NCBI GenBank assembly: GCA_903970555.1
Contig: CAJCJD010000180.1
Span: 1-64,000, forward strand
Length of the DNA: 64,000 nucleotides
Direction: 5' to 3'
Source of the DNA: Vulcanimicrobiota bacterium
GTDB lineage: Bacteria; Pseudomonadota; Gammaproteobacteria; Xanthomonadales; Rhodanobacteraceae
A model generated the notes under the pieces. The model worked only from the letters and a program-made list of their open reading frames with translations, was not told where the DNA came from and did no database searches. The first letter of the stretch is position 1, and each line of letters starts with the position of its first letter. Positions 46,748 through 57,349 of this stretch are shown one piece after another. The position numbers and the translations under genes were made by a program.

Positions 46748-47614
46748 ATGTCCAGCTTGACTCGGAGACTTTTGCGTTTTTTGCCTGCGCGTCAAGGCTG
46801 CGCGCCGCAAGAGATCTCTGAAAGCTCTGCGCTCGTCCTTTCCCAGGACGAGCCCGTTGTGCCACTGACCGATTCGGCAGGCCTGGGTCTGTTCGATGCG
46901 GTCCTGAGTGGCTGGTACCTGAACAATACGAATGAGGTCTTTCGAGGCATTTCCATAAGTTCCGAGGATGTCGTCGTCGATGTCGGATGTGGCGATGGGG
47001 GCAGCAGCCTGTTCTGCGCCAAACGTGGCGCCAAAGTGATCGCCATCGACATCGATCCACAGACCATCGACAACATTCGCACCAGGCTCGACGGAAATGC
47101 ACCCGGAGGCTTCCAGGCGCACGTAAGCAACGCTAATCCGCTACCGCTGGACGATGGGGTGGCGACGCGTGTCTTGTGCACGGAAGTGCTCGAACACGTG
47201 GATGATCCCGATCAAGTGCTGCGCGAGCTCTATCGCATCGGAAAACCGGGTGCACGCTATCTGCTGACGGCTCCCGACGCCTTACAGGAACACTTGCAGG
47301 AACGGGTCGCACCGCCGATTTATTTCCAAAAACCGAATCACATTCGCATCATCGAACGCGCCCAATTCGTCGCGATGGCGGAGCGTGCGGGGCTTATCGT
47401 CGAAGAATGCGCGTATTACGGCTTCTTCTGGTCCATCTGGTGGGCGTTGTTCTGGTCGTGCAAGGTTGATTTGAGCAATCCCGATCATCCCGTCTTGAAC
47501 CACTGGACCGAAGCGTGGCGTGCGCTGCTGGCAACGGCAGAGGGCCAGGAGCTCAAGCAAAAGCTCGATGCTTTCCTGCCCAAGAGCCAAGTCATTATTG
47601 CGCGCAAACCGTGA
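46748..47614 (+). CDS. SAM-dependent methyltransferase (class I)
   Basis: A 288-residue methyltransferase with SAM-binding motif I VVVDVGCGDGGSSLFCA near 77, acidic motif VIAIDIDPQTI near 97 and the Methyltransf_11-type CTEVLEHVDDPDQVLRELYRIGKPGARYLLTAP near 140-175. A C-terminal tryptophan-rich stretch (FFWSIWWALFW) could contact membrane or lipid. The target is unknown; a sugar or glycan lipid fits the neighbourhood. GGAG lies upstream of the ATG. It converges with the giant glycosyltransferase at 47731. Confidence 0.88.
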   Translation: MSSLTRRLLRFLPARQGCAPQEISESSALVLSQDEPVVPLTDSAGLGLFDAVLSGWYLNNTNEVFRGISISSEDVVVDVGCGDGGSSLFCAKRGAKVIAIDIDPQTIDNIRTRLDGNAPGGFQAHVSNANPLPLDDGVATRVLCTEVLEHVDDPDQVLRELYRIGKPGARYLLTAPDALQEHLQERVAPPIYFQKPNHIRIIERAQFVAMAERAGLIVEECAYYGFFWSIWWALFWSCKVDLSNPDHPVLNHWTEAWRALLATAEGQELKQKLDAFLPKSQVIIARKP

Positions 47615-47730
47615 GCAAGAATCTGGCTGCAACGAGCGGCCATTGATTCACCCTGGGCGCCGTCTGTGCCGAGTGTTCACGTTCGACACAGGCGGCGAGA
47701 AGCACCCATCAAGGATGCGCCCGTTTGTTT

Positions 47731-50700
47731 TTACTTTGGCACCCAGGGCGCCAGCCATTGTGGGTGGTCCGCACGGCTGATCATGTCGCACAACTGCGCC
47801 GTAGTGACCTCCCAAGACAGCGATGTCGACGGTCTTTGCAACTCCACCAGCCGATCGCACGTCAGCACGGAGCGAAGCACCTGTACCAAGGCATCGACGT
47901 CATGACCGACGAAGTAGTGCGCGCGACCCTCCGACACTTCTCGAAACACGGGGATATCGCGGGCAATAATGGGTAGGCCGCGTCCCGCCGCCTCTACCAG
48001 CGGCAAGCCGAAACCTTCGCCTTCGGAAGCCGCTACCAGAGCATGCGAGACGTCGTAGAGCTGCTCGAGGTATTCATCGCTAGCGTGTTCCATCCACACC
48101 AATCGCGCATCGGTCTTTCCGCGGGAGCGCAGGCGCTCGGCCAACGCTTCGGACATCCAACCCAGCCGGCCGACGATAACAAGATTGACCGATACCCCTG
48201 CGCTCCACAGACGTTCGAAGGCATCCAAAACGAAGGCGTGCCCCTTGCGCGGCTCCACCGTGCCGACCATCAGGAAACTTGGCGTCTCTCGCAATCGAGA
48301 TATCACCCGGGACGCATCTTTTGGCAAACCCAGCGTTGGCCGAGTCGACACCGGATCATTGCCGGGATAAAAATAACCTAAGGCAAGCGGCACACGCCGA
48401 TCTGGCGGTTGCTGCTGATACCAATTGCGCAGGTCTTCGACGACGGCCTTTGAAATTCCCACTAAGGCATCGGCATAACGCCCGATGCATTGAAGCCAGC
48501 GCGCATGCATGGGGGAAATGAAATTCGGAAACCGATGCGGCATCCGTACCGGAAGCAAGTCATATACGACAAACAGCATGCGCACTCCACGGGCACGCCA
48601 GGCGTCAAGCAACGCGGTGTTTTCCGGCAACAGATCAGCAACCCAATCAAGCCCTAGCAATATGTCGCCTGCTTGCGGCTGAACTTCAGCACCGGAATCA
48701 CCTATCGACGGATGTTCGAGCAGATGCAGGGCGTAAGGCAACGCCTGCACGAATCTACCCTCGACCAGTTTCACCGGCTCCACACGCCACGGTAGTGCAT
48801 CGGCATTGAGCAGCTGCGTCAGCACGCCACGCACGACGCGTTCGATGCCCGTATGCAGATTGCTTGACGATGTTGCGGTGACATCGACGAACAACCGGGG
48901 TCGATCCAGGCGAGCCCGGTTTCGTGCCATGAGATCGTAGGCGGTCCTGCGCATCCGCTCCCCTTGCAACGCGGACGCGGCGTTTCGCTGCAGTGCCGAT
49001 ACCGCCGCGTCGTCCAGGGCCTCGGTGGTTTTCCTGGCAAAGCACTCGATCGCGTCCCTATAACGTTCGGCGGCAATGGCCGGATGATGGTGGCGCTCCA
49101 GCCACTCTGAAGATGACGCAACAATGCGCGCCCTGAACGAGGCGTCTTCACGCAGCGCCTCCAATGCCGTGATCAGTTCTGCATCGGAAAATTGATCGGC
49201 AATTTTCAGCAGGACATCTTCAGGCAATTCAGCCACTGAGCCATGCGCATTTGCGATGAGAGGGACGCCCTGTGCAAGTACGTCGAATATCGCGGCGGAT
49301 GTTTCGCCTCGAGTGGCGGTGCGAAGCTGTACCGCCAGATCCGCAGCGGCAAGATAATCGGCATAACGGTCCGCCTCGACAAAGCCGGTTACGTTGATCC
49401 GCTTTTGCAAACCCGAAGCCCTGATTGTGGCTAGTATCTCCCGACCATAGTCAGCGCCATCGTTTTCGCCTACGAAAATCAAATGACAGCGCGGATCGTC
49501 CGCCAGAGAGGACCGCAGCCACGTCTGCAGTAATCGATGATTCAATTTTGTGGGCGCGAGCATGCCGAAACTGCACACCACAAAGTCATCTTGATCGATA
49601 CCCAGGAAAGCCCTCGCACCGCGTCGATCCGCGCGGGACAGTGCCTTGGGAAAAGGCACGACTTCAAATTTGTCGACGATTCGCCGACCGTAATAGATAC
49701 GCGCCAAGTCAACCGCATGATGTGAATGCACCAAGACACCCAGGGCCCGGTCCAGCACATCCAGGTTCATCGGATAGGTATCCATGGTCGATCCACGCCC
49801 TTTGCGCAAGTCGTTCAAAAGCGCGGGATAACCATGCTGGTCGAACAAAATTTGCTTGAAGGAGGCATCGTCCTTCTTGCTGGCGGCCATCCAATTGCGC
49901 AACGCCCCTAGAAAAGAATCATGCAGCACGACAACGCCAGGCCGCTGCCGCATCAATTCGAACATGGAGGCGTGCACCGGCGAATTGCCCATGTGATACA
50001 GCACGCGAGCACCCGTATCGGTAAATTCGCGCAGCCAGTCGATGGAATGGAACGGGAAATTCGCCTGCGTCCAGGGATCAATCACTTCGGGCTGATCGGC
50101 CACTACATCAATGTAATAGTGGGTCTCCAGATCGCGCAACAATTTCGCGCTGTAATCGGCGATGCCCGAACGGGCCGGCGGCAGCGGCGATACGTAAATC
50201 AGTCGAGGACGCAATTTCTTTACCGAGGACTTGGACGCTTGCCCCACATGCTGTTCGATGGCGGCAAGTGCTTTACACGCGCTCTCCTGCCAAGAAAACC
50301 GTTGCGCCTGCACCGGCGCATGCTCGCGTAATCGCTGGCGAAAGTCCGAATCAATCAGCACTTGCTGCAGTTTATCGGTCATTGAACTGCGGCTGCGTGG
50401 CATGAACAGCGCATCCTGGCGGCCAATGACCTCCGGCAGACTCGCCGTATTGGAGCCCACCACTGCCGCGCCGCACGACATCGCCTCCAGCGCAGGCAGT
50501 CCAAAACCCTCGTGCAAGGATGGCGTGACAAAAACCTCACAGCTCGTGTAAAGCAAGGCCAGTTCGGCGTCATCGATTTCGTCGGTGAACACTACGCTCG
50601 CATGGCTCAGACCCAGTCGCTGGATCTGGCCGATGAGGACGCGCTTGATTTCCGCATCACATCGCCCCGCCAACACCAACGGATGTCGGCCCTGCAGCAC

Positions 50701-51459
50701 AGCGGGCAAGCTCGCATACGCCGCCAACAGGCCATCAACATTTTTGTGCGCATCGTAGCCGCCGACGTAGAGCATGAAGCCTGAGCCGATTCCATATTGC
50801 TGCTGCCAACGCGCCCACGTTGCCTCATCGGCGGGCGTCGGGGTGAACACCCCGTTTACCGCGGCAGGGACAACCGCGACGCGATCGGGCCTTGCATCGA
50901 GCAGGTCTATGGCTTCGCGACGGGAGGATTCGGAAATGGCGAGCAGCAACCCGCAACGCTTAATAAGACTCAGTCGTCGGTAGTACCAGTGCTTGTAAAG
51001 GGGATCATGCAGATACCGCTCCGGATGAATCAGTGGGATCAGGTCATAAAGCGTCACCGCATGGCGATAGTCCTGCGAGCCATTGCTGAGTGACGCAGTC
51101 GAGTCATCGCCCCAGCCTTCAAACATGCTGCTATGCCATATGCAATCCGCATCAATGCGATCAAAGAAGCTAGCCTGGGCCGCTTCGGCAACGAGCATGC
51201 GCTCATGATTCGCCGCCAGATGCCCCGCAATATCTGCGGGCAATTCGTTGATCAAAACGCGATCTCGTGGTACGAGATCTTCGAATTGATGGATCAGGTC
51301 AAGCGCCGCTTCGTTATGACGGCCGTTCAAGGCAAGCCATAGCTCGTGCCGCTTCGCCGCTTCTGCGGCAAATGCACGTGCCATAGAAAAACTATAGCGT
51401 CCAATGCCTCGATTACGACTGTTGGATTGGGCTCCCTGGAGATCCAGGACGATCTTCAT
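47731..51459 (-). CDS. Giant glycosyltransferase with three GT4 domains
   Basis: A 1242-residue protein with three GT-B units. Domain 1 (1-405): KIVLDLQGAQSNSRNRGIGRYS, YVGGYDAHKNVDGLL near 235, HEGFGLPALEAMSCG near 316. Domain 2 (about 420-800): LIYVSPLPPARSGIADYS, GYPALLNDLRKG, SFGMLAPTKLNHRLL and a diverged donor site TRGETSAAIFDVLAQGVPLIA. Domain 3 (about 845-1225): FVDVTATSSSNLHTGIERVV, MVGTVEPRKG near 1064, EGEGFGLPLVEAAGRG near 1148. It is the most complete of three paralogues here. The ATG at 51459 is preceded by AAGGGAG; the TTG just before it is less likely. Multi-domain enzymes of this kind are found in polyrhamnan-type synthesis, so several sequential transfers are expected. Confidence 0.9.
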   Translation of the reverse strand: MKIVLDLQGAQSNSRNRGIGRYSFSMARAFAAEAAKRHELWLALNGRHNEAALDLIHQFEDLVPRDRVLINELPADIAGHLAANHERMLVAEAAQASFFDRIDADCIWHSSMFEGWGDDSTASLSNGSQDYRHAVTLYDLIPLIHPERYLHDPLYKHWYYRRLSLIKRCGLLLAISESSRREAIDLLDARPDRVAVVPAAVNGVFTPTPADEATWARWQQQYGIGSGFMLYVGGYDAHKNVDGLLAAYASLPAVLQGRHPLVLAGRCDAEIKRVLIGQIQRLGLSHASVVFTDEIDDAELALLYTSCEVFVTPSLHEGFGLPALEAMSCGAAVVGSNTASLPEVIGRQDALFMPRSRSSMTDKLQQVLIDSDFRQRLREHAPVQAQRFSWQESACKALAAIEQHVGQASKSSVKKLRPRLIYVSPLPPARSGIADYSAKLLRDLETHYYIDVVADQPEVIDPWTQANFPFHSIDWLREFTDTGARVLYHMGNSPVHASMFELMRQRPGVVVLHDSFLGALRNWMAASKKDDASFKQILFDQHGYPALLNDLRKGRGSTMDTYPMNLDVLDRALGVLVHSHHAVDLARIYYGRRIVDKFEVVPFPKALSRADRRGARAFLGIDQDDFVVCSFGMLAPTKLNHRLLQTWLRSSLADDPRCHLIFVGENDGADYGREILATIRASGLQKRINVTGFVEADRYADYLAAADLAVQLRTATRGETSAAIFDVLAQGVPLIANAHGSVAELPEDVLLKIADQFSDAELITALEALREDASFRARIVASSSEWLERHHHPAIAAERYRDAIECFARKTTEALDDAAVSALQRNAASALQGERMRRTAYDLMARNRARLDRPRLFVDVTATSSSNLHTGIERVVRGVLTQLLNADALPWRVEPVKLVEGRFVQALPYALHLLEHPSIGDSGAEVQPQAGDILLGLDWVADLLPENTALLDAWRARGVRMLFVVYDLLPVRMPHRFPNFISPMHARWLQCIGRYADALVGISKAVVEDLRNWYQQQPPDRRVPLALGYFYPGNDPVSTRPTLGLPKDASRVISRLRETPSFLMVGTVEPRKGHAFVLDAFERLWSAGVSVNLVIVGRLGWMSEALAERLRSRGKTDARLVWMEHASDEYLEQLYDVSHALVAASEGEGFGLPLVEAAGRGLPIIARDIPVFREVSEGRAHYFVGHDVDALVQVLRSVLTCDRLVELQRPSTSLSWEVTTAQLCDMISRADHPQWLAPWVPK

Positions 51460-51519
51460 CAAACTCCCTTGGCGGCGGCGTGCCAGCAGCCGCTCTTCTG
51501 AATTGACATCACAACTTGC

Positions 51520-51993
51520 TTATTGCAGTTTACGCGAAGCATCAAGACCACCGCGCAATCGATTACCCAATCGAGGGAAGAAGCGCACCAACCTATGAGC
51601 CACGGGCCTTACCAACGGAATCCGCAAGAGCATCCGGATCGCGGACAGGATCAAGCTCTTGAACCGAGGCGAGAGTTTGGACAAGCCTCTGCCCAATACT
51701 CCACGCAATCGCGGACGCGGTGTGCGCCGCTCGCTCAGTTCCCGCTCCAATTCGCGAATCCGGCGCAGCCGCTCCTCGCTTTGTCGCAGAAGCACGCGGT
51801 AATTTGACTGAAGATAGTCCAGCCGATCGCGAGCGATGGCGACGTCGTGTTCAACTTCTGTCAGCCGGCCCAAGCGACGCTCGGCCAGTTCACGCCAATC
51901 GATTGTCAATCCATCGTTTTGTGGCGCGGCGTCACGATCAAGCACCTTGGGTCTCGAATAATCAGCGTCCGTCACGTGCACCTTGATCGTCAT
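51520..51993 (-). CDS. Small coiled-coil protein preceding giant glycosyltransferase (family C)
   Basis: About 157 residues, ending 60 bp before the giant glycosyltransferase. Residues 55-105 are strongly charged and heptad-like (LRRIRELERELSERR), a probable coiled coil. The C-terminal part RMLLRIPLVRPVAHRLVRFF then PRLGNRL resembles the small proteins before the other two giant glycosyltransferases. A GTG start nine codons earlier is possible. The family is unknown to me. The coiled coil plus amphipathic basic tail might hold the enzyme at the membrane or to a partner. Confidence 0.65.
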   Translation of the reverse strand: MTIKVHVTDADYSRPKVLDRDAAPQNDGLTIDWRELAERRLGRLTEVEHDVAIARDRLDYLQSNYRVLLRQSEERLRRIRELERELSERRTPRPRLRGVLGRGLSKLSPRFKSLILSAIRMLLRIPLVRPVAHRLVRFFPRLGNRLRGGLDASRKLQ

Positions 51994-52404
51994 TGTTAGG
52001 CTCGCTTTGTCCAGCTCCACGCCGCTCTACATTTTAGCGATATGAGCGCAGTTTTAAGAGATTGTCGACCAAACGAGGCCAACGTAGGTAACGATGCAGC
52101 GTAAAGCCACCCACGGCGCAGGGCAACGCCGATCCGCCCTTTCGTGAACGGTCCATTGCCCCACATCAACCACCTCCAGGGCTCATCATTTTAGGGAGAG
52201 CCCGGGCCACCCCGAACCGTTCATGCCCCGCCTGGCCGGCGGGCCGACGACGCCAGGCGAAGGGGCACAGTATGTCGCCAAATCCTGCTGCTCGAGCCGG
52301 CGCCTGGGCTGCCTGATCCCGGACAAATGCCCCGGCCTAAAGCATCCAGGATCTTCATTTTGGGCCTCCCTGTGACAGAATGACCCTTCACCGCGGAGTT
52401 ATGC
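51994..52404. promoter_or_regulatory. Divergent intergenic region, giant glycosyltransferase operon / rfbB
   Basis: About 410 bp between divergent genes, so promoters for both directions are expected. No gene and no confident promoter hexamers were seen. GGAG lies upstream of the rfbB ATG. Confidence 0.4.
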
Positions 52405-53454
52405 ATGAAAGTACTGCTCGTTACCGGCGGAGCCGGCTTCATAGGGGCCAATTTTGTCCTGCAAGCGGTGGCCGACGGGCTCACAGTGGTGAATGTGGAC
52501 AAACTCACATACGCAGGCAACTTGGATACCCTCGAGCCACTTAACGGCAATCAGCGGCACGTATTTGTGCAGGGCGACATTGGCGATCGAGCCCTGATCG
52601 ATGCCTTGCTGGCCAGGCACCAACCCGATGCGATCGTGAATTTCGCGGCCGAATCGCATGTCGACAGGTCCATCGATGGACCGGGGGCCTTCATTCAAAC
52701 CAACGTAGTGGGCACCCTCGGGCTGCTCGAATCATCCCGAGACTACTGGCGAGGTTTGGAAAGTGGCGTGCGCGACACCTTCCGCTTCCTGCACGTATCC
52801 ACCGATGAAGTTTACGGATCACTGGGGGCCGAAGGTAAGTTTCGCGAAACCACTCCCTACGCACCGAACTCCCCCTACTCGGCGTCCAAAGCAGCCTCTG
52901 ACCATCTTGTCCGTGCATTCCACCACACGTACGGCCTTCCAACGCTTACTACCAATTGCTCGAATAACTACGGCCCCTATCAATTCCCAGAAAAATTGAT
53001 ACCGCTTGTTATTCAGAAGGCCCTGGCGTGCGAGCCATTGCCGGTCTATGGCGACGGCCTGAATATCCGTGACTGGCTTTACGTTGGCGACCATTGCCAC
53101 GCCATCCGTCTAGTACTGCAGCTCGGCCGAATCGGCGAAACGTACAACGTCGGCGGCAACGCAGAACGTTCCAATATCGAGGTAGTGAAGGCGATTTGCT
53201 CACTACTTGATGCACGTCGCCCTCTGAAAGACGGCCGCAGGCATGAGTCGTTGATTACCTTTGTAAAAGATCGGCCAGGCCATGATCGTCGATACGCGAT
53301 CGATGCGAACAAACTGCAAAACGAAGTGGGGTGGCGGCCCCTGCAAAGCTTCGAAAGCGGCATTGAGCAAACCATCGATTGGTATCTTTCCAACCAACCT
53401 TGGGTACAACGTGTCCTCGATGGCAGCTATCGCATGGAGCGTCTGGGCGCATGA
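52405..53454 (+). CDS. rfbB: dTDP-glucose 4,6-dehydratase
   Basis: Second step of dTDP-L-rhamnose synthesis: forms dTDP-4-keto-6-deoxy-glucose. A 349-residue extended SDR with [11 protein letters not shown] at the N terminus, [15 protein letters not shown] near 77, [10 protein letters not shown] near 132, [14 protein letters not shown] near 158 and [10 protein letters not shown] near 225. First of a tightly overlapping rfbBACD operon; its stop overlaps the rfbA start by ATGA. Confidence 0.97.
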   Translation: MKVLLVTGGAGFIGANFVLQAVADGLTVVNVDKLTYAGNLDTLEPLNGNQRHVFVQGDIGDRALIDALLARHQPDAIVNFAAESHVDRSIDGPGAFIQTNVVGTLGLLESSRDYWRGLESGVRDTFRFLHVSTDEVYGSLGAEGKFRETTPYAPNSPYSASKAASDHLVRAFHHTYGLPTLTTNCSNNYGPYQFPEKLIPLVIQKALACEPLPVYGDGLNIRDWLYVGDHCHAIRLVLQLGRIGETYNVGGNAERSNIEVVKAICSLLDARRPLKDGRRHESLITFVKDRPGHDRRYAIDANKLQNEVGWRPLQSFESGIEQTIDWYLSNQPWVQRVLDGSYRMERLGA

Positions 53455-54338
53455 GCACACGCAAAGGCATCATCCTCGCCGGGGGCTCGGGCACGCGGCT
53501 TTATCCGATCACGCAGGCGGTCAGCAAGCAGCTTCTGCCGATCTACGACAAGCCAATGATCTATTACCCATTGGCCATCCTGATGCTCGCCGGCATTCGC
53601 GAGATCCTGATGATCAATACGCCGCACGAACAAGCGTTATTCCAACGCCTGCTCGGGGATGGCTCGCAATGGGGCATCGACATCCGCTATGCCGTGCAAC
53701 CGTCGCCGGACGGACTGGCACAAGCGTTCATCATCGGCCGCGACTTTGTCGGCAGCGATCCAAGCTGCCTGGTGCTGGGCGATAACATTTTTTACGGCGT
53801 AGGCCTTACCGAGCGCTTGAAGCGCGCCGGCGCGCGCGCGCATGGCGCGAGTATCTTCGGCTATCGCGTCAAGGACCCGCAGCGTTATGGCGTGGCAGAG
53901 TTCGACGATAGCGGACGCGTCGTCGGGATTGAAGAAAAACCTCAGCACCCGAGGTCGCAGTACGCCGTGACTGGGCTGTATTTCTACGATTCGCGTGTGT
54001 GCGACTTCGCCGCCAGCCTCAAGCCGTCGCCACGCGGCGAGCTGGAAATCACCGATCTCAATCGGTGTTACCTGGAAGACGGCTCCCTGCATTTGGAACA
54101 ACTGGGCCGCGGCTTCGCCTGGCTCGATACCGGCACACACGAGTCATTGATGGAAGCGGGCAATTACATCCAGACCATCGAAAATCGCCAAGGCTTGAAA
54201 GTGTGCTGCCCTGAAGAAATCGCCTACCTCAACGGCTGGATCGATGCCGAGCAGGTGATGCGCCTGGCCAAACCGTTGATCAAGACCGGCTATGGCGAGT
54301 ACCTCGTCCAGCTGGTCCGGCAGGAGGGCGCACGATGA
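53451..54338 (+). CDS. rfbA: Glucose-1-phosphate thymidylyltransferase
   Basis: First step of dTDP-L-rhamnose synthesis: glucose-1-P plus dTTP to dTDP-glucose. The 295-residue protein has the nucleotide-binding [35 protein letters not shown] near 110 and [20 protein letters not shown] near 160. The ATG at 53451 overlapping the rfbB stop is the family start; the frame continues upstream only as a shadow of rfbB. Its stop overlaps rfbC. Confidence 0.97.
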   Translation: MSTRKGIILAGGSGTRLYPITQAVSKQLLPIYDKPMIYYPLAILMLAGIREILMINTPHEQALFQRLLGDGSQWGIDIRYAVQPSPDGLAQAFIIGRDFVGSDPSCLVLGDNIFYGVGLTERLKRAGARAHGASIFGYRVKDPQRYGVAEFDDSGRVVGIEEKPQHPRSQYAVTGLYFYDSRVCDFAASLKPSPRGELEITDLNRCYLEDGSLHLEQLGRGFAWLDTGTHESLMEAGNYIQTIENRQGLKVCCPEEIAYLNGWIDAEQVMRLAKPLIKTGYGEYLVQLVRQEGAR

Positions 54339-54892
54339 AAGTCATCCAAACGTCTCTGCCTGGCGTGCTCATTGTCGAACCGCAGGTTTTCAAGGATCCC
54401 CGCGGCTATTTCTACGAAAGCTACAACGAGGCGAAGTACATCAAGGCTGGCATCCGTGCGAATTTCGTGCAGACCAACGTGTCGCAATCGGCGAAAGGCG
54501 TGCTGCGTGGACTCCACTACCAATGGCCGAATCCGCAAGGCAAATTGGTCAGCGTGCTGGAGGGCGAGGTTTATGACGTCGCGGTGGACATCCGTCGCGG
54601 CTCACCCACGTTCGGGCAGTGGATGAGTGCGATGCTCACTGCCGACAACCATCGGCACCTGTGGATACCGGAAGGTTTCGCTCACGGTTTCTGCGTGTTG
54701 TCCGAGCGCGCCACGTTCACCTATCAATGCACCACGCTGTATGACGGCGCGGCCGACGCGGCCATCTGCTGGAACGATGCGCAGATCGGTGTCGATTGGC
54801 CCATCAGTCAGCCGCTGATTTCCGACAAGGACGCCAAGGCTCCGTTGTTGGCCAATGTGCCACTGGATCGCCTGCCGACCTTTAACACATGA
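54335..54892 (+). CDS. rfbC: dTDP-4-dehydrorhamnose 3,5-epimerase
   Basis: Cupin-fold epimerase of 185 residues, third step of dTDP-L-rhamnose synthesis. It has [15 protein letters not shown] near 27, the active-site region [18 protein letters not shown] near 55 (catalytic His), [11 protein letters not shown] near 110 and the late Tyr in [13 protein letters not shown]. Length is typical. Overlaps both rfbA and rfbD by four bases. Confidence 0.97.
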   Translation: MKVIQTSLPGVLIVEPQVFKDPRGYFYESYNEAKYIKAGIRANFVQTNVSQSAKGVLRGLHYQWPNPQGKLVSVLEGEVYDVAVDIRRGSPTFGQWMSAMLTADNHRHLWIPEGFAHGFCVLSERATFTYQCTTLYDGAADAAICWNDAQIGVDWPISQPLISDKDAKAPLLANVPLDRLPTFNT

Positions 54893-55824
54893 ACATTCTG
54901 CTGCTTGGCGCGAACGGCCAGTTGGGCCGCAGCTTTCTTGAGCAAGGCGGCCTGGCGAACCGCGGGCGCCTGATCGCCGCGAGCCGCGACGGTCGGCGCT
55001 TTGATGGCGGCCCCGCCGAGGTTGCCGACCTGTCACAGCCCGAGACACTGCCATCGCTGCTCGACCGGTGCCGTCCCAACCTCATCATCAACACGGCGGC
55101 ATACACAGCCGTGGATCGCGCCGAAGGCGAAGAATCGCTCGCCACACGCGTTAACGGCGAAGCCGTCGGTGTGCTGGGTTCGTGGGCAGCCGCGCACAAC
55201 GCGTTGATCGTGCACTACTCCACCGACTACGTGTTCAGCGGCAACGCTGCCGCGGCGTATCCGACCGATGCACCCACTGCGCCGTTAGGTGCCTATGGCC
55301 GCAGCAAACTCGCGGGCGAGCGCGCGTTGGCGAGCAGCGGCGCGCCGCATTTGTTGCTGCGCACGGCGTGGGTCTATGCCGCGCACGGCCAGAATTTTCT
55401 GCGGACCATGCTGCGCCTGGCCTCCGAACGTGAAGAACTCCGAATCGTGGCGGACCAGCACGGCAGCCCGACGGACACAGGCCTCATCGTGCAGGCCACG
55501 CTGGCCGCCCTGGATATCTGGTACCAGGCTGACTCGGCACAGAAGGAAAAGCTCGTCGGCACACATCATTTAGTCGCCAGCGGGCACACGACTTGGCACG
55601 GTTTCGCCAGCGCGATCATGCAGGAAGCCAAGGCGCTCGGCCTGCTGGCACGTATCCCGCGGTTGGTGCCGATCACCACCGCCGAATTCCCTACGCCAGC
55701 CAAACGCCCAGCCTGGTCCGTGCTGGACACCACCGGCTTCCAGCGGCAATTCAGCTATGATTTGCCGGATTGGCAGCACGGCCTGCACCACGTTATCAAA
55801 GCCTTTTCCGTACTGGTCCCTTAA
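54889..55824 (+). CDS. rfbD: dTDP-4-dehydrorhamnose reductase
   Basis: Final step, reducing dTDP-4-keto-L-rhamnose to dTDP-L-rhamnose. The 311-residue SDR has GANGQLGRSF at the N terminus, NTAAYTAVDRAE near 67, STDYVFSG near 110, YGRSKLAGERA near 138 (catalytic Tyr and Lys) and RTAWVYAAHGQNFLRTML near 160. It ends four bases before the manC start, so manC is probably co-transcribed. Confidence 0.97.
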   Translation: MNILLLGANGQLGRSFLEQGGLANRGRLIAASRDGRRFDGGPAEVADLSQPETLPSLLDRCRPNLIINTAAYTAVDRAEGEESLATRVNGEAVGVLGSWAAAHNALIVHYSTDYVFSGNAAAAYPTDAPTAPLGAYGRSKLAGERALASSGAPHLLLRTAWVYAAHGQNFLRTMLRLASEREELRIVADQHGSPTDTGLIVQATLAALDIWYQADSAQKEKLVGTHHLVASGHTTWHGFASAIMQEAKALGLLARIPRLVPITTAEFPTPAKRPAWSVLDTTGFQRQFSYDLPDWQHGLHHVIKAFSVLVP

Positions 55825-55828
55825 AAAC

Positions 55829-57241
55829 ATGTTGATCCCTCTTATTCTTAGCGGCGGTAGCGGCACGCGTCTTTGGCCGGTTTCACGCCGTAACTTGCCT
55901 AAGCAGTTCCTCTCCCTGAGCGGCGACGGGACGCTTTTCCAACAGACGGTGACCCGTACCCAGAAGTTGCCCAACGTGGCGGCTCCTATCGTGGTGGCCA
56001 GCGAGGATCATCGGTTCCTCGCCGCCGACCAGTTGTTGGAACTGGGCGTAGACGGCGCCACCATCGTGCTGGAGCCAACCCCGCGCAACACGGCGCCGGC
56101 CATTGCGCTGGGCGCGCTCAAGGCGCTGGAGCGCGACGCCGAAGCGTTGCTGCTGGTGCTGCCGGCCGACCATCTGATTGGCGATACGGAAAGCTTCGTT
56201 GCCGCAGTGCAGCAAGCCCTGCCCGCAGCGCGCGAGGGCTGGCTGGTCACATTCGGCATCCGTCCCGATCGCCCGGAGACCGGGTTCGGCTACATCCGTC
56301 GCGGCGAGTCGATCGGCGGCGATGCCTTCCGCGTGGCTCAGTTCGTTGAGAAGCCTGACCAGCCCACCGCCCAGACCTATCTGTCAAACGGCAGTTACGA
56401 CTGGAACTCGGGCATGTTCCTGTTCAAGGCCTCGCGCTATCTGGAAGAACTCGGCCAACACGCACCCGAGATGCTCGCCGCAGTGCGTGAAGCGTATGCC
56501 ACCGGCCGCAGTGACCTGGATTTTGTGCGCGTCGACAGCGCAGCCTTCGCCAAGGTGCCGGATAACTCGATCGACTACGCGGTGATGGAAAAAACCTCGC
56601 GCGCCGCGGTGATTCCGGTCAGCTGCGCGTGGAGCGACATCGGCTCATGGTCGGCCTTGTGGCTGTCGGGCCAGCACGATGAGCAGGGCAACCAGCGCGA
56701 AGGCGACACCATGGCGATCAACACGCGCAACTCGTTGTTGCGCTCGCACGATCGCCACATGATCGCCACGGTCGGCGTGGACGACCTGATCGTGGTCAGC
56801 ACGCCGGACGCCACCTTGGTGGTGCATCGCGACGCTGCCCAGGACGTCAAGAAAGTGGTCGACCAGTTGAAGGCTTCTGGTCGCACCGAGCACTCCTTCC
56901 ATCGCGTCGTGCATCGCCCGTGGGGCAGCTACGACTCGATCGAGGCCGGCGGCCGCTTCCAGGTCAAGCGCATCGCGGTGAAGCCGGGCGCCAGCCTTAG
57001 CCTGCAGAAACATCACCATCGTGCCGAGCACTGGATCGTGGTGTCGGGCACGGCCGAAGTCACTTGCGACGAGAACGTGTTCCTGCTGGCCGAAAACCAG
57101 AGCACCTACATCCCGCTCGGCAGCGTGCATCGCCTGCGCAACCCGGGCAAGGTGCCGCTGGAGCTGATCGAAGTGCAATCGGGCAGCTACCTGGGCGAGG
57201 ACGACATCGTCCGCTTCGACGACGTCTACGGTCGCGCCTAA
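55829..57241 (+). CDS. manC: Bifunctional mannose-1-phosphate guanylyltransferase / mannose-6-phosphate isomerase
   Basis: A 470-residue type II PMI/GMP (AlgA/XanB-like). The N-terminal pyrophosphorylase has GGSGTRLWPVSRRNLPKQF, EPTPRNTAPAIALGA near 85, FVEKPD near 172 and NSGMFLF near 192. The C-terminal cupin isomerase has HHHRAEHWIVVSGTAEVT near 395 and IPLGSVHRLRNPGKVPLELIEVQSGSYLGEDDIVR at the end. It makes mannose-6-P from fructose-6-P and GDP-mannose from mannose-1-P; ManB at 32891 supplies the step between. The ATG at 55829 is the family start. Confidence 0.96.
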   Translation: MLIPLILSGGSGTRLWPVSRRNLPKQFLSLSGDGTLFQQTVTRTQKLPNVAAPIVVASEDHRFLAADQLLELGVDGATIVLEPTPRNTAPAIALGALKALERDAEALLLVLPADHLIGDTESFVAAVQQALPAAREGWLVTFGIRPDRPETGFGYIRRGESIGGDAFRVAQFVEKPDQPTAQTYLSNGSYDWNSGMFLFKASRYLEELGQHAPEMLAAVREAYATGRSDLDFVRVDSAAFAKVPDNSIDYAVMEKTSRAAVIPVSCAWSDIGSWSALWLSGQHDEQGNQREGDTMAINTRNSLLRSHDRHMIATVGVDDLIVVSTPDATLVVHRDAAQDVKKVVDQLKASGRTEHSFHRVVHRPWGSYDSIEAGGRFQVKRIAVKPGASLSLQKHHHRAEHWIVVSGTAEVTCDENVFLLAENQSTYIPLGSVHRLRNPGKVPLELIEVQSGSYLGEDDIVRFDDVYGRA

Positions 57242-57303
57242 CCTACGCCACTGACATCTGCGCGACTTGATCCTGTCGCGCCATAAGGTTGCAATAGTCC
57301 AAC

Positions 57304-57328
57304 GCTGCCGCGCATCTCGCGCGGCAGC
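57304..57328 (+). terminator. Hairpin after manC
   Basis: Perfect 10-bp stem GCTGCCGCGC / GCGCGGCAGC with loop ATCTC between manC and the phosphoesterase gene. No T-run follows, so termination is possible but not certain. Confidence 0.45.
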
Positions 57329-57349
57329 ATCGTCTAAAGGAACCTGCGG